Shown here: one piece after another, positions 47,501-55,927 of the stretch
How positions within the stretch are numbered: position 1 is the first letter of the stretch
How the letters are laid out: every line of letters begins with the position of its first letter
From: Bacteroidota bacterium
GTDB lineage: Bacteria > Bacteroidota > Bacteroidia > Flavobacteriales > BACL11
Reading direction: 5' to 3'
Assembly (NCBI GenBank): GCA_028408365.1
Contig: JAOOLD010000006.1
Span: 1-64,000, forward strand
Length of the DNA: 64,000 nucleotides
Position numbers and translations under genes: made by a program
The notes under the pieces: generated by a model
Told to the model about the DNA's origin: nothing
Database searches by the model: none
The model's input: the letters and a program-made list of their open reading frames with translations, nothing else

Positions 47501-48332
47501 CCAAAATGATATCTCTGTCTAAAATCACTTCATTTCTTTCAATTGGAACTAGCTCTCCAGTATCTTCATCAACAAAATCATCAACCCATGACTTTAAAAC
47601 TCTTGCTGCTAGTTTTCTACCTATTACCCTTTTTAATCCACTCTTTGTCACTTTAATCTCATCAGCTAAATCAAAAATTTCTAAAATATCTCTATCACTT
47701 TCGTATCCAATAGCACGAAGCAAGGTTGTAACTGGCAACTTCTTTTTTCTGTCAATGTAAGCATACATTACGTTATTAATGTCAGTAGTAAATTCAATCC
47801 ATGAACCCTTAAACGGAATTACTCTAGCAGAATATAGTTTTGTTCCATTAGAGTGAAAACTTTGACCGAAGAAAACTCCGGGTGATCTATGAAGTTGTGA
47901 CACAACAACCCTTTCAGCGCCATTTATTAAAAAAGTCCCCTTTGGGGTCATTATTGGTATGTTGCCGAAATATACATCTTGGACAATAGTCTCAAAATCC
48001 TCGTGATCAGGATCGGTACAGTATAGTTTTAATTTTACTTTAAGAGGTACTTTAAATGTAAGTCCTCTATCAATACATTCCTCTATATTATACCTAGGAG
48101 GATCAATAGTATAATCAATAAATTCTAGAACAAAGTTGTTTCTTGAATCAGTTATGGGAAAGAGTTCTTGAAAAGTCTTGTATAAACCTTCTTCTTTTCT
48201 TTCCTCCAAGGTTGTTCCAATCTTGAAAAAAGACTGGAAGCTTTTTAGCTGAATATCAAGAAAATCTGGGTAATCAACTATTGAAGATATTTTAGCAAAG
48301 TTTGTTCTTTCGTTAGAAATATTATTTTTCAA
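44523..48332 (-). CDS. rpoB: RNA polymerase beta subunit
   Basis: 1269-residue second-largest subunit of RNA polymerase. It shows the rifampicin-pocket region [33 protein letters not shown] in broken form across about 440-480 (rifampicin-sensitive type), [37 protein letters not shown] and the C-terminal [27 protein letters not shown]. The start is TTG at 48332: an in-frame TAA lies five codons before and no ATG occurs before the conserved [12 protein letters not shown] segment. A hairpin lies between rplL and this gene. Confidence 0.98.
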   Translation of the reverse strand: MKNNISNERTNFAKISSIVDYPDFLDIQLKSFQSFFKIGTTLEERKEEGLYKTFQELFPITDSRNNFVLEFIDYTIDPPRYNIEECIDRGLTFKVPLKVKLKLYCTDPDHEDFETIVQDVYFGNIPIMTPKGTFLINGAERVVVSQLHRSPGVFFGQSFHSNGTKLYSARVIPFKGSWIEFTTDINNVMYAYIDRKKKLPVTTLLRAIGYESDRDILEIFDLADEIKVTKSGLKRVIGRKLAARVLKSWVDDFVDEDTGELVPIERNEVILDRDIILEKSHIDEILNSGCDSILLHKSGKDISDHSLIHNTLQKDPSNSEIEAIRHIYRQLRSAEAPDDETARGIIDKLFFSDQRYSLGHVGRYRINKRLNLNIDLEKHVLSNEDIVSIIKNLIHLVNSKVDVDDIDHLSNRRVRTVGEQLSSQFTVGLNRMARTIRERMNVRDNEVFTPIDLINAKTLSSVINSFFGTSQLSQFMDQTNPLAEVTHKRRVSALGPGGLSRERAGFEVRDVHYTHYGRLCPIETPEGPNIGLISSLCVYAKVNKLGFIETPYRELKNGKVDISTEPKYISAEEEENKIIAQANAPIDNEGNFISNRIKSRKESDYMVTEAENVDLMDVAPNQIASIAASLIPFLEHDDANRALMGSNMMRQAVPLLKTEAPIVGTGLEPHVAKDSRTLINADGNGVVTYVDANRISVKYTRTKDEELISFDDLEKDYSLTKFKKTNQNTCVNIKPIVRVGDKVKKGQVLCEGYATENGELAIGRNLKVAFMPWKGYNFEDAIVLSERVVREDLFTSLHIEEHSVSVRETKRGAEELTADIPNISEIATKDLDENGMIRVGTKVKTGDILIGKITPKGESDPTPEEKLLRAIFGEKAGDVKDASLKAKPSHQGVVISKSLFSKSIKTKKDRDSDKEKVNEIENNFKLAKEKVKSLLVGKLYGVIGGKAAKGVHNILGEVVIEKSVKFSKKILMDVNYLIVDPDKWTIKEDNNNLVKLLIQNYVRKYNELYGEYRRNLFSVTVGDELPKGVLQLAKVQVAKKRKVKVGDKLAGRHGNKGIVSRVVRDEDMPYLEDGTPVDIILNPLGVPSRMNLGQIYETILGWAGQNLNKKYFTPVFDGATIDQINVETDEAKLPRLGQTFLYDGGTGEKFEQPATVGVIYMLKLGHLIDDKMHARSIGPYSLITQQPLGGKAQFGGQRLGEMEVWALEGYGASNILQEMLTLKSDDVSGRAKTFESIVKGKELPSANIPESFNVLLHELNGLGLKVSFE

Positions 48333-48369
48333 TTTTTTAGGTTTTGGTTAAAGAATAAGTTGATAGTTT

Positions 48370-48384
48370 GCTCAAAAATTGAGC
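48370..48384 (-). other. hairpin between rplL and rpoB
   Basis: GCTCAA, loop of three, TTGAGC: a perfect six-pair stem in the 69-base spacer between rplL and rpoB. It lacks a T-run on the minus strand, so it is not a classical terminator. In E. coli the same spacer holds an attenuator and an RNase III site that lower rpoBC relative to the ribosomal proteins; a similar role is possible. Confidence 0.35.
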
Positions 48385-48401
48385 TTTTGTGAAGCAATGA
48401 A

Positions 48402-48782
48402 TTATTTTAATTCAACTTCAGCTCCAGCATCTTCTAAAGCTTTTTTAACTCCTTCAGCTTCTTCCTTGCTAACACCCTCTTTTACTGCTTTTGGAGCACT
48501 ATCTACTATTTCTTTAGCCTCTTTTAAACCTAAACCAGTTAGTTCTTTAACTGCTTTTACAACTTGCAATTTTGAACCACCAGCTGCTTTTAGTATAATA
48601 TCGAACTCACTTTTTTCTTCAGCCTGATCAGCACCGCCTGAAGCTCCAGGTGCTGCTGCAACAGCTACAGCTGCCGCTGCAGGTTCAATTCCGTATTCAT
48701 CTTTTAATATGTTCGCAAGTTCGTTTACCTCTTTAACTGTAAGGTTAACTAACTTTTCAGCGAAATCTTTTATATCTGCCAT
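48402..48782 (-). CDS. rplL: ribosomal protein L7/L12
   Basis: 126-residue acidic stalk protein. N-terminal dimer domain ([20 protein letters not shown], about 7-26), alanine-rich hinge (about 34-55), and the C-terminal factor-binding domain with [33 protein letters not shown] (about 72-104). Recruits translation GTPases to the ribosome. It follows rplJ, with which it forms the stalk. Confidence 0.98.
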   Translation of the reverse strand: MADIKDFAEKLVNLTVKEVNELANILKDEYGIEPAAAAVAVAAAPGASGGADQAEEKSEFDIILKAAGGSKLQVVKAVKELTGLGLKEAKEIVDSAPKAVKEGVSKEEAEGVKKALEDAGAEVELK

Positions 48783-48826
48783 TTTTTTTGTTTTTAGTTA
48801 TTATTGGTTTTAATATTATTGATTAT

Positions 48827-49369
48827 TTAAGTGGAAGCATTTTTTCTTGAAGAAGCTTTGTCTTCAATACTTTTTAATAAATTAGATATTTTAGCATTAC
48901 TAGATTTCAAAGATGATATAACATTTTTAATCGGTGAATCTAGTAATGTAATTATATCTCCTATTAACTCTTCTTTAGACTTTAAACTGGAAAGAGCAGA
49001 TAAGTGCTCGTCTCCAATGTAAAATTCTTCGTCTATGTGTGCTGCTTTGAGAATCGGCTTCTCATTTTTCTTTCTAAATTCTTTTATTACCTTGGCTGGA
49101 AAGCTTGTAGATCCAGAAAACATGATTGAAGTATTTCCGTTTAAGATGTTATCAAGTAAACTAAAATCTGTTTCATTTAGCTCGAATGCTTTTTTTAGCA
49201 AGGTATTTTTAACTACAGACAAACTAACTTCTTTTTTGTAGCACAACCTTCTAAGATTGCTAGTTTGCTCAGCATTGAGACCTGAAATATCAGCTAAATA
49301 GAAGTTTCTATTTTCCTTAAGTTTACTGTCAATTAGACTGATTATTTTGTTTTTTTCTTCTTTTTTCAT
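48827..49369 (-). CDS. rplJ: ribosomal protein L10
   Basis: 180-residue base of the L7/L12 stalk; binds 23S rRNA and, in many bacteria, its own mRNA. N-terminal FYLADISGLNAEQTSNLRRLCYKKEVSLSVVKNTLLKKAF (about 22-61) is the family core. The frame opens 13 codons earlier inside rplA; the ATG at 49369, one base after the rplA stop, gives the standard MKKEEKNKII start. No clear L10 leader structure is visible. Confidence 0.97.
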   Translation of the reverse strand: MKKEEKNKIISLIDSKLKENRNFYLADISGLNAEQTSNLRRLCYKKEVSLSVVKNTLLKKAFELNETDFSLLDNILNGNTSIMFSGSTSFPAKVIKEFRKKNEKPILKAAHIDEEFYIGDEHLSALSSLKSKEELIGDIITLLDSPIKNVISSLKSSNAKISNLLKSIEDKASSRKNAST

Positions 49370-49370
49370 T

Positions 49371-50063
49371 TTATTGATTAAAACTTGATGATTCAACAGA
49401 AATGCCATATCCCATTGTACTTGAAATACTAATGCTTTTAATGTAGGTACCCTTTGATGCAGAAGGCTTGAGTTTTTTTATAGTTGACAATAGCTCCTCA
49501 GCATTTTGAGAAATTTTTTCAACATCAAAAGAAACTTTTCCAATCGATGCATGTACTATTCCATTTTTATCAACTTTAAAATCTATCTTACCTTTTTTAA
49601 TATCAGTAATAGCTTTTCCTATTTCGTTAGTAACAGTACCAGACTTTGGATTAGGCATCAAGCCACGTGGCCCGAGTACTTTTCCTAAAGCTCCTAATTT
49701 AGACATTGCAGAGGGCATAGTCACTATCACATCAACATCTGTCCAACCTTTCTTTATCTTTTGAATATATTCTTCAAAACCGACGTAGTCCGCACCAGCT
49801 TTTGAAGCTTCGTCTTTCTTGTCATCAGTTACAATTGCTAAAACTGTTACTGCTTTACCGGTTCCGTGAGGTAAAGTTGCTACACCACGAACCATCTGAT
49901 TTGCTTGCTTGGGATCTACTCCAAGTCTTACAGCAATGTCAATTGATGCATCGAACTTTTCTTTTGAAGAATCCTTTACAATTTTACTGGCAGAAAGAAT
50001 ATCATGTGTGCTAGTAAAATCAAATTTTTCGATAATTTCTTTTCTATTTTTTGTTAATTTCAT
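49371..50063 (-). CDS. rplA: ribosomal protein L1
   Basis: 230-residue protein of the mobile L1 stalk that guides deacylated tRNA out of the E site. Typical segments: FDASIDIAVRLGVDPKQANQMVRGVATLPHGTGK (about 37-70), MGxLGxVLGPRGLMPNPKSGTVT in the form SKLGALGKVLGPRGLMPNPK, and a DKNGIVHASIGKVSFD region. Spaced six bases after rplK. Confidence 0.98.
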   Translation of the reverse strand: MKLTKNRKEIIEKFDFTSTHDILSASKIVKDSSKEKFDASIDIAVRLGVDPKQANQMVRGVATLPHGTGKAVTVLAIVTDDKKDEASKAGADYVGFEEYIQKIKKGWTDVDVIVTMPSAMSKLGALGKVLGPRGLMPNPKSGTVTNEIGKAITDIKKGKIDFKVDKNGIVHASIGKVSFDVEKISQNAEELLSTIKKLKPSASKGTYIKSISISSTMGYGISVESSSFNQ

Positions 50064-50069
50064 TAGTAA

Positions 50070-50510
50070 TTATTTTTCTGGAAAATTTCCTTTTACGTTA
50101 ATTCCCATACTTCTTGCAGTACCAGCAACCATTTTCATTGCTGATTGTATGCTAAAAGCATTTAAATCGTTCATTTTATCTTCAGCTATAAGCTTAACTT
50201 GATCCCATGAAACACTTCCAATTTTACTTCTGTTTGGTTCACTTGAACCTTTTTTCTTTTTCATTGCTTCAAGTAGCTGTGATGCTGCAGGTGCAGTTTT
50301 TATGACAAATTCAAATGATTTATCAACATAAACAGTGATTACAACAGGCACTATTTTACCAGGCTTGTCTTGCGTTCTCGCATTAAATTGCTTGCAGAAC
50401 TCCATAATGTTTACACCTTTAGCTCCTAATGCTGGACCAACTGGTGGTGCGGGATTTGCAGCACCTCCTCTTATTTGTAATTTAATTAAACCTGAAATTT
50501 CTTTTGCCAT
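50070..50510 (-). CDS. rplK: ribosomal protein L11
   Basis: 146-residue protein of the GTPase-associated centre, needed for stringent response sensing by Rel[33 protein letters not shown] (about 15-46) and the C-terminal [19 protein letters not shown] are standard. Two bases separate it from nusG. Confidence 0.98.
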   Translation of the reverse strand: MAKEISGLIKLQIRGGAANPAPPVGPALGAKGVNIMEFCKQFNARTQDKPGKIVPVVITVYVDKSFEFVIKTAPAASQLLEAMKKKKGSSEPNRSKIGSVSWDQVKLIAEDKMNDLNAFSIQSAMKMVAGTARSMGINVKGNFPEK

Positions 50511-50512
50511 AA

Positions 50513-51067
50513 TTATATTTTTTCTACTTGCATAAAATTAAGTTCTAGAGGTGTTTTCCTTCCAAAAATTTTGACCATTAACTTAAGTTTTTTTCTTTGT
50601 TCATCAATTGCCTCAATTTCCGCATCAAAACTATTAAAAGGACCATCAATGACCTTTACAACTTCTCCAACAACGAAAGGTATGTTGACATTTTCAACCG
50701 AAATTGCCATTTCATCAACTTTACCAAGAATCCTATTTATTTCTGCTTTTCTCATGGGAACTGGTGTACCCCCTTTTTTAGAACTGAGAAATCCCAAAAC
50801 ACCAGGTACTCTTCTTAGTGTGTGAGGAACTTCTCCCACTAAATCAGCTTCAATCAATACATAGCCTGGAAAGAAATTTCTGTCTTTGCTAACTTTTTTA
50901 CCATTTCTAATCTGGTAAACTTTTTCAGTTGGAACAAGAACTGTAGAAACAAATTTGCTCATACCGTTGATTTCAATCTCTTTTTCTATTGCCTCTGCAG
51001 TCTTTCTCTCTTTTCCTCCCATGACTCTAAGGACGTACCAATTATTTTGTTTTATTTCTGTACTCAT
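50513..51067 (-). CDS. nusG: transcription factor NusG
   Basis: 184-residue elongation and termination factor that binds RNA polymerase and couples it with Rho or the ribosome. NGN domain with [20 protein letters not shown] (about 8-27) and [13 protein letters not shown]-terminal KOW domain with [25 protein letters not shown] (about 125-150). Two bases after secE. Confidence 0.98.
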   Translation of the reverse strand: MSTEIKQNNWYVLRVMGGKERKTAEAIEKEIEINGMSKFVSTVLVPTEKVYQIRNGKKVSKDRNFFPGYVLIEADLVGEVPHTLRRVPGVLGFLSSKKGGTPVPMRKAEINRILGKVDEMAISVENVNIPFVVGEVVKVIDGPFNSFDAEIEAIDEQRKKLKLMVKIFGRKTPLELNFMQVEKI

Positions 51068-51069
51068 TA

Positions 51070-51264
51070 CTATGCAAAAAAACTGTAATATAAATCTAAT
51101 ACGTTACTAAATGTAGTATCTAAAAGATAAATGACAAGAGCTATAATTAATGTTGCAATGGCTACAACAATTGAACTATTTTGAAGATCGCTCCAGCTTG
51201 GCCAGGTAACCTTGTTTAAAAGTTCAGAAAAAGCTTCTTTTAAATATGAAATCATTTTACTCAT
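51070..51264 (-). CDS. secE: preprotein translocase subunit SecE
   Basis: 64-residue single-helix subunit of the SecYEG channel. Amphipathic SYLKEAFSELLNKVTWPSWSDLQNSS (about 5-30) with the conserved KVTWP motif, then one membrane helix (about 31-55). The frame is open 15 codons further upstream but that part overlaps tRNA-Trp, so the ATG at 51264 is chosen. Standard position before nusG. Confidence 0.94.
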   Translation of the reverse strand: MSKMISYLKEAFSELLNKVTWPSWSDLQNSSIVVAIATLIIALVIYLLDTTFSNVLDLYYSFFA

Positions 51265-51278
51265 AAATTTACTATTAG

Positions 51279-51351
51279 CACGGGTGGAGAGACTCGAACT
51301 CCCAGCCAATGGTTTTGGAGACCACTACTCTACCAATTGAGCTACACCCGT
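51279..51351 (-). tRNA. trnW: tRNA-Trp (CCA)
   Basis: 73 bases, full cloverleaf: acceptor ACGGGTG pairs perfectly with CACCCGT, D arm GCTC...GAGT, anticodon loop with CCA (CTCCAAA), T arm with GTTCGAGTC. Discriminator G73; the CCA tail is not encoded. It lies between tuf and secE. Confidence 0.96.
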
Positions 51352-51388
51352 TTAGTATGATATTTCTATCACAAACAGCTGTATCTAA

Positions 51389-52576
51389 TTACTTTTCTAT
51401 AGACGTGATTTGACCTGCTCCAACAGTTCTACCTCCTTCTCTAATTGCAAATCTTAATCCTTCACTCATTGCTACTGGGCTAATTAACTCAACAGAAATT
51501 GTTAAGTTGTCTCCAGGCATCACCATTTCAGTTCCAGCAGGAAGTATAATTTCACCAGTCACATCAGTTGTTCTAAGGTAAAATTGAGGTCTGTACTTGT
51601 TGTGAAATGGAGTATGTCTACCTCCTTCCTCTTTTTTAAGTATATAAACTTCTGCTTTAAATTTAGTGTGAGGAGTTACAGAACCGGGCTTACAAATTAC
51701 CATACCTCTTTTGATATCAGTTTTTTCAATTCCTCTTAAAAGAATTCCAACATTATCACCAGCTTCGCCTCTATCAAGAATTTTTCTAAACATTTCAACA
51801 CCAGTTACAGTTGATGCTAATTTCTCAGCACCCATACCAATAATGTCAACACCATCACCTGAATTAGCTACTCCAGTTTCAATTCTTCCTGTTGCAACTG
51901 TTCCTCTACCAGTAATTGTAAAAACATCCTCAATTGGCATTAGAAAATCTTTTTGGTTATCTCTCACTGGCTCAGGGATGTACTTATCAACTTCACTCAT
52001 TAACTCTTCAACTTTTGAAGTCCATTCTGATTCTCCATTAAGTGCACCTAAAGCAGATCCAGTTATGATTGGAGCGTTGTCTCCATCATATTCGTAAAAA
52101 GATAATAATTCCCTAACTTCCATTTCTACTAATTCCATTAACTCTTCGTCATCAACCATATCAGCTTTGTTAAGAAAAACAACAATTGCAGGAACACCTA
52201 CTTGTCTTGCAAGTAGAATGTGCTCTCTTGTTTGAGGCATTGGACCGTCAGTTGCAGCACATACTAGTATTGCTCCATCCATTTGAGCAGCCCCAGTAAC
52301 CATATTTTTTACATAGTCAGCGTGACCTGGACAATCAACGTGCGCATAGTGTCTATTATCTGTTTCATACTCAACGTGAGAAGTGTTAATTGTTATTCCT
52401 CTCTCTTTTTCTTCAGGAGCATTGTCTATTGTGTCAAAGTCTCTGACTTCAGCACCACCTTTTGCTGCTAATACTTTGGTTATAGCTGCAGTAAGTGTTG
52501 TTTTACCATGATCAACATGACCTATTGTACCAATATTTAAGTGTGGTTTGGTACGATTAAAATTTTCTTTTGCCAT
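51389..52576 (-). CDS. tuf: elongation factor Tu
   Basis: 395-residue GTPase that brings aminoacyl-tRNA to the ribosome. G1 GHVDHGKT (about 19-26), [20 protein letters not shown], and the C-terminal barrel ending [19 protein letters not shown]. Full length. It sits between tRNA-Thr(GGT) and tRNA-Trp; the tRNA-Thr/Tyr/Gly/Thr-tuf order is the same as the thrU-tyrU-glyT-thrT-tufB operon of E. coli. Confidence 0.99.
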   Translation of the reverse strand: MAKENFNRTKPHLNIGTIGHVDHGKTTLTAAITKVLAAKGGAEVRDFDTIDNAPEEKERGITINTSHVEYETDNRHYAHVDCPGHADYVKNMVTGAAQMDGAILVCAATDGPMPQTREHILLARQVGVPAIVVFLNKADMVDDEELMELVEMEVRELLSFYEYDGDNAPIITGSALGALNGESEWTSKVEELMSEVDKYIPEPVRDNQKDFLMPIEDVFTITGRGTVATGRIETGVANSGDGVDIIGMGAEKLASTVTGVEMFRKILDRGEAGDNVGILLRGIEKTDIKRGMVICKPGSVTPHTKFKAEVYILKKEEGGRHTPFHNKYRPQFYLRTTDVTGEIILPAGTEMVMPGDNLTISVELISPVAMSEGLRFAIREGGRTVGAGQITSIEK

Positions 52577-52643
52577 TTTTTTTTAAATTTTAATTATTAA
52601 TAATTCTTTTCCAACTCTCAATCATTTCAATTTTATTCCTTTG

Positions 52644-52715
52644 AGCCAATGACGGGAATTGAACCCGTGACCTCTTCCTTACCAAGGAAACGCTCTACCC
52701 CTGAGCTACATCGGC
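52644..52715 (-). tRNA. trnT: tRNA-Thr (GGT)
   Basis: 72 bases. Acceptor GCCGATG with CATTGGC (one G-T pair), anticodon loop CTTGGTAAG with GGT, T arm CACGGGTTCAATTCCCGT. Discriminator T73; CCA not encoded. Last tRNA before tuf. Confidence 0.95.
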
Positions 52716-52726
52716 TAAAAGCCTAG

Positions 52727-52800
52727 AGCGAGAAACGGGATTCGAACCCGCGACCCTCAGCTTGGAAGGCTGATGCTCTAGCCAACTGAGCTATTCTCGC
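52727..52800 (-). tRNA. trnG: tRNA-Gly (TCC)
   Basis: 74 bases. Acceptor GCGAGAA with TTCTCGC, anticodon loop CTTCCAA with TCC, T arm CGCGGGTTCGAATCCCGT. Discriminator T73; CCA not encoded. Confidence 0.95.
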
Positions 52801-52809
52801 AGTTTTTTG

Positions 52810-52891
52810 TGGGGAGAACAGGATTCGAACCTGTGAAGGCTAAGCCAACAGATTTACAGTCTGCCCTCGTTGACCGCTTGAGTATCTCCCC
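52810..52891 (-). tRNA. trnY: tRNA-Tyr (GTA)
   Basis: 82 bases with the long variable arm of class II tRNAs. Acceptor GGGGAGA with TCTCCCC, anticodon loop CTGTAAA with GTA, T arm ACAGGTTCGAATCCTGT. Discriminator A73; CCA not encoded. Confidence 0.95.
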
Positions 52892-52912
52892 AAAAAAGGA
52901 ATGATAAATAAG

Positions 52913-52986
52913 AGCCGATAGAGGGACTCGAACCCACGACCTGCTGATTACAAATCAGCTGCTCTAGCCAGCTGAGCTATATCGGC
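52913..52986 (-). tRNA. trnT: tRNA-Thr (TGT)
   Basis: 74 bases. Acceptor GCCGATA with TATCGGC, anticodon loop TTTGTAA with TGT, T arm GTGGGTTCGAGTCCCTC. Discriminator T73; CCA not encoded. First tRNA of the tRNA-tuf unit. Confidence 0.95.
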
Positions 52987-53036
52987 ATATCTACTTTCCT
53001 ATCTAGTAAAAAAAGAACACGCTCTTTTAAGGGTTG

Positions 53037-53044
53037 CAAATTTA
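53037..53044 (-). promoter_or_regulatory. candidate -7 box of the tRNA-tuf operon
   Basis: Minus-strand TAAATTTG, identical to the SRP RNA box. Nineteen bases upstream the sequence is GATG instead of TTTG (two mismatches). The predicted start near 53032 is about 46 bases before tRNA-Thr(TGT). Apart from this box the 116-base spacer shows nothing recognisable. Confidence 0.5.
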
Positions 53045-53102
53045 TTAAAGTTTTGCTTACTTTCATCATATTTTTCGTTTTTTTTATTTAACAAAAAACA
53101 TA

Positions 53103-53969
53103 TTATGCTCTGGGATGTGCTTTTTTGTAAATACTTTTGACTTTTTCGATAGAATTATGAGTATAAACTTGTGTAGCATTTAAACTACTATGACCAAGCA
53201 ACTCTTTGATCGCATTAATATCAGCTCCATTGTCTAGCATATGAGTTGCAAAAGTATGTCGTAATATGTGTGGACTATTGTTAGTTTTTGTAGAATAAAA
53301 TGAAAGATGATCTTTTACAATTCGATATATTTTTTTTGAGTATAATCTTTTATTTTTATCATTAGTAAATAAATATCCAGTAATATTAAATTGTTGAACA
53401 AAAATTTGAATTCTTTTGGTAAGAATGTCTGCCAATGGAATAAATCTTTCTTTTTTACCCTTACCAATAATTTTTATGCTTTTATTTTTGAAGTCAAAAT
53501 CTTTTATTCTGATTGATAATAGTTCTGACACACGAACTCCTGTAAAGTATAAAAATTCAATAATTAAAAAATTTCTCTTACCAACGAAATCATCAGTAAA
53601 ATTAGTTTCATCTAATATTTTCGACATATCAATTTGAGATATATGACTTGGGATTTTTTTATTGGCTTTGGGAGCAACAAGTTTTGTTATTGGATTTTTT
53701 TTAATTATATCAAATGATATTAAATATTTAAAATAAGACCTAAGAGTGGAAATTTTTCTATTTACTGTGGATACTGAATTTTTTGAATCTAACAAAAGAG
53801 CAACCCAGCTTCTTATCATTTCAAAACTTATTTCATTGTCATTGGAAACTTCAAATCTTGTTTTTAAAAATTGTTGAAATTGAAATAAATCTCTTCTGTA
53901 TGAGGTAAATGTGTAAAAAGAGTATCTTCTTTCAGATTTTATATAAGTAAGGAAATCTTTAATTTGCAT
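53103..53969 (-). CDS. tyrosine recombinase of the XerC/XerD type
   Basis: 288-residue site-specific recombinase, likely one of the pair that resolves chromosome dimers at dif together with the FtsK seen at the start of the window. N-terminal SAM-like domain (FLTYIKSERRYSFYTFTSYRRDLFQF, about 5-30). Catalytic residues: Arg in TGVRVSELLSIR, Lys in GKGKKERFIPL, His-x-x-Arg in PHILRHTFATHML, His in LLGHSSLNATQVYTH with Tyr nucleophile. The ATG at 53969 is preferred over one six codons earlier. Position behind rpsU is typical for Bacteroidota, which argues against a mobile-element integrase. XerC versus XerD is not decided. Confidence 0.9.
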   Translation of the reverse strand: MQIKDFLTYIKSERRYSFYTFTSYRRDLFQFQQFLKTRFEVSNDNEISFEMIRSWVALLLDSKNSVSTVNRKISTLRSYFKYLISFDIIKKNPITKLVAPKANKKIPSHISQIDMSKILDETNFTDDFVGKRNFLIIEFLYFTGVRVSELLSIRIKDFDFKNKSIKIIGKGKKERFIPLADILTKRIQIFVQQFNITGYLFTNDKNKRLYSKKIYRIVKDHLSFYSTKTNNSPHILRHTFATHMLDNGADINAIKELLGHSSLNATQVYTHNSIEKVKSIYKKAHPRA

Positions 53970-53984
53970 TGCTATCAAACAACA

Positions 53985-53992
53985 CAAATATA
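53985..53992 (-). promoter_or_regulatory. candidate -7 box for the Xer recombinase
   Basis: Minus-strand TATATTTG, a match to TAnnTTTG, 15 bases before the ATG at 53969. No -33 TTTG at 19 bases. Confidence 0.38.
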
Positions 53993-54017
53993 ATCTTAAA
54001 AAAGGTTTTGGATATTA

Positions 54018-54209
54018 CTATTGAGAATTTCTTAACAAATTTTCAGAGTAAGCAGCTTTTTGTTTCTTTACTCTTAATTTTTCTGATTTTTTAGTAAACT
54101 CTTTTCTCTGTCTAATTTCTTTTAAGACCTGTGTTTGTAAGAATTTTCTTTTAAAACGCTTTAAAGCTCTGTCTATATTTTCTCCTTCCTTAACTGGTAT
54201 TATTAACAT
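54018..54209 (-). CDS. rpsU: ribosomal protein S21
   Basis: 63-residue basic protein of the 30S platform. MLIIPVKEGENIDRALKRFKRKF-type N-terminus in two parts (1-11 and 12-23) and the lysine/arginine-rich tail are typical of Bacteroidota S21. In this phylum S21 takes part in hiding the anti-Shine-Dalgarno tail of 16S rRNA, which fits the lack of Shine-Dalgarno sites in this window. Confidence 0.95.
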   Translation of the reverse strand: MLIIPVKEGENIDRALKRFKRKFLQTQVLKEIRQRKEFTKKSEKLRVKKQKAAYSENLLRNSQ

Positions 54210-54228
54210 TTAATCAATTTTACGCCTG

Positions 54229-54236
54229 CAAAAATA
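54229..54236 (-). promoter_or_regulatory. candidate -7 box for rpsU
   Basis: Minus-strand TATTTTTG, a match to TAnnTTTG, 19 bases before the rpsU ATG at 54209. No matching -33 element. Confidence 0.35.
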
Positions 54237-54242
54237 GTATTA

Positions 54243-55382
54243 TTATTTAAATAACAGATTACTAATGACTTGTTTTTGAATTTGTGTAGTTCCTTCACCA
54301 ATAGTACAAAGTTTTGAATCACGGTAAAATTTTTCTGCAGGAAAATCTTTTGTATATCCATACCCACCCAAAATTTGAACGGCTTCTGATGAAATTTCAA
54401 CACAACTTTCAGATGAATAAAATTTTGCCATAGCACTTTCTTTAGTTACTTTTTTGTTTCGATTTTTAAGCTGAGCGGCATGGTAAATAAGCATTTCTGA
54501 AGCTTCTATTTTTTTGTACATATCAACAAGTTTGAACGAAATTGCTTGAAACTGACTTATCTTTTTTCCAAATTGTTCTCTTTGCTTTGAATAATTTAGT
54601 GCTGTTTTAAAAGCACCCATTGATATACCCTGTGATAATGCAGCAATTGAAATTCTACCACCATCTAAAATTTTCATTGACTGAATGAACCCTTGTCCAA
54701 TATCTCCAATAATGTTGTCTAATGGTATGTGACAATTATCTAGTATTACTTCAGACGTTTCTGAAGCTCTCATTCCAAGCTTATCTTCCTTTTTACCGCT
54801 TGAAATACCTTGCACTGACTTGTCAATGATAAAAGCAGACATACCTCTAGAGTCACCTTTATTACCTGTTCTTGCAATTATAACATAAACATCTGCAGAT
54901 ATACCATGAGTAATAAAGTTTTTTGTACCATTTAAAACCCATTCATTGCCGACTTTGACAGCAGTAGTGTTCATGCCACCAGCATCTGATCCAGTGTTAT
55001 GCTCAGTTAACCCCCATGCACCTAAAGATTGACCTGTGGCAAGCTTAGTAACCCACTTTTTTATTTGATTTTGATTACCATGGTTTAAGATATGACCAGT
55101 ACACAAAGAGTTATGAGCAGCAACTGATAAAGCTATGGATGGGTCAACAATTGCAAGTTCTTGAATAGCAGTTACATATTCAAAATAACCAAATCCAGAG
55201 CCATTATATTTTTCTGGTACCAAAATACCCATCAGACCCAAACTACCAAGCTCTTGAAATAATGAATAAGGGAAGTGCTGTTTATCATCCCATTCTCTAG
55301 CAAACGGAGTTATTTTCCTTTTTGCAAATTGCTGAACCATATCAGCAATCATTTTTTGATTTTCTGTATAATTAAAATCCAT
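54243..55382 (-). CDS. acyl-CoA dehydrogenase
   Basis: 379-residue FAD enzyme of fatty-acid or branched-chain amino-acid breakdown. Typical segments: ILVPEKYNGSGFGYFEYVTAIQELAIVDPSIAL (about 54-86), the FAD-binding GAWGLTEHNTGSDAGGM (about 126-142), ISAVGKREDKLGMRAS-like SGKKEDKLGMRASET, and the C-terminal QILGGYGYTKDFPAEKFYRDSKLCTIGEGTTQIQ with catalytic Glu in GEGT context. The short-chain or butyryl type is most likely but chain length cannot be set. The next gene, apt, lies one base upstream. Confidence 0.94.
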   Translation of the reverse strand: MDFNYTENQKMIADMVQQFAKRKITPFAREWDDKQHFPYSLFQELGSLGLMGILVPEKYNGSGFGYFEYVTAIQELAIVDPSIALSVAAHNSLCTGHILNHGNQNQIKKWVTKLATGQSLGAWGLTEHNTGSDAGGMNTTAVKVGNEWVLNGTKNFITHGISADVYVIIARTGNKGDSRGMSAFIIDKSVQGISSGKKEDKLGMRASETSEVILDNCHIPLDNIIGDIGQGFIQSMKILDGGRISIAALSQGISMGAFKTALNYSKQREQFGKKISQFQAISFKLVDMYKKIEASEMLIYHAAQLKNRNKKVTKESAMAKFYSSESCVEISSEAVQILGGYGYTKDFPAEKFYRDSKLCTIGEGTTQIQKQVISNLLFK

Positions 55383-55383
55383 T

Positions 55384-55911
55384 TTAATAATTTACTAAAC
55401 TAATAATATTGTCAGAAAATTTAGATAATTTTTTATCTCCATTTAGTCTTTTTAATGAAATTAGAAAGGCATATGCAGCAACATTAGCACCAAGCATTTG
55501 AATTAGCTCTGAAGCAGCAACTGCAGTACCTCCAGTTGCAAGTAAATCATCATGAATTAAAATATTCCAGCCCTTTTTAATATCTGATTTATGCACTTCA
55601 ACTTCTGCAGAACCATACTCTAAATCATATTTACATCTTAAAGTTTCCCCAGGTAATTTTCCTGATTTTCTAATTGGAATGAAAGGTATTCCCATTTTAT
55701 TAGCAAGTAAGAAGCCAAATAGAAATCCTCTACTTTCAACTCCAACAATAGCATCAACCTTTTTACCTTTTAATCGATTAATAAAAGTGTCAATTATCTC
55801 GGAAGATAATTCCTGGTCTAATAAAAGAGTAGTTATATCCTTGAAATTAATACCACGTTTTGGAAAATCAGGCACCTCCCTAATTACTAAATCTATTTTT
55901 TTACTTATCAT
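55384..55911 (-). CDS. apt: adenine phosphoribosyltransferase
   Basis: Purine salvage enzyme that makes AMP from adenine and PRPP. 175 residues with IREVPDFPKRGINFKDITTLL (about 10-30), GVESRGFLFG, the LRCKYDLEYGSAEVEVH flexible loop and the PRPP motif ILIHDDLLATGGTAVA (about 118-133). Overall full length. Confidence 0.97.
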   Translation of the reverse strand: MISKKIDLVIREVPDFPKRGINFKDITTLLLDQELSSEIIDTFINRLKGKKVDAIVGVESRGFLFGFLLANKMGIPFIPIRKSGKLPGETLRCKYDLEYGSAEVEVHKSDIKKGWNILIHDDLLATGGTAVAASELIQMLGANVAAYAFLISLKRLNGDKKLSKFSDNIISLVNY

Positions 55912-55927
55912 TTCTATTTTAAAAAAT

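Noticed and set aside
53103-53969. The tyrosine recombinase next to tRNA genes looked like the integrase of a mobile element.
   Set aside because: It lies in the conserved Bacteroidota rpsU neighbourhood, has XerC/D length and motifs, and no duplicated tRNA end or phage genes are present.
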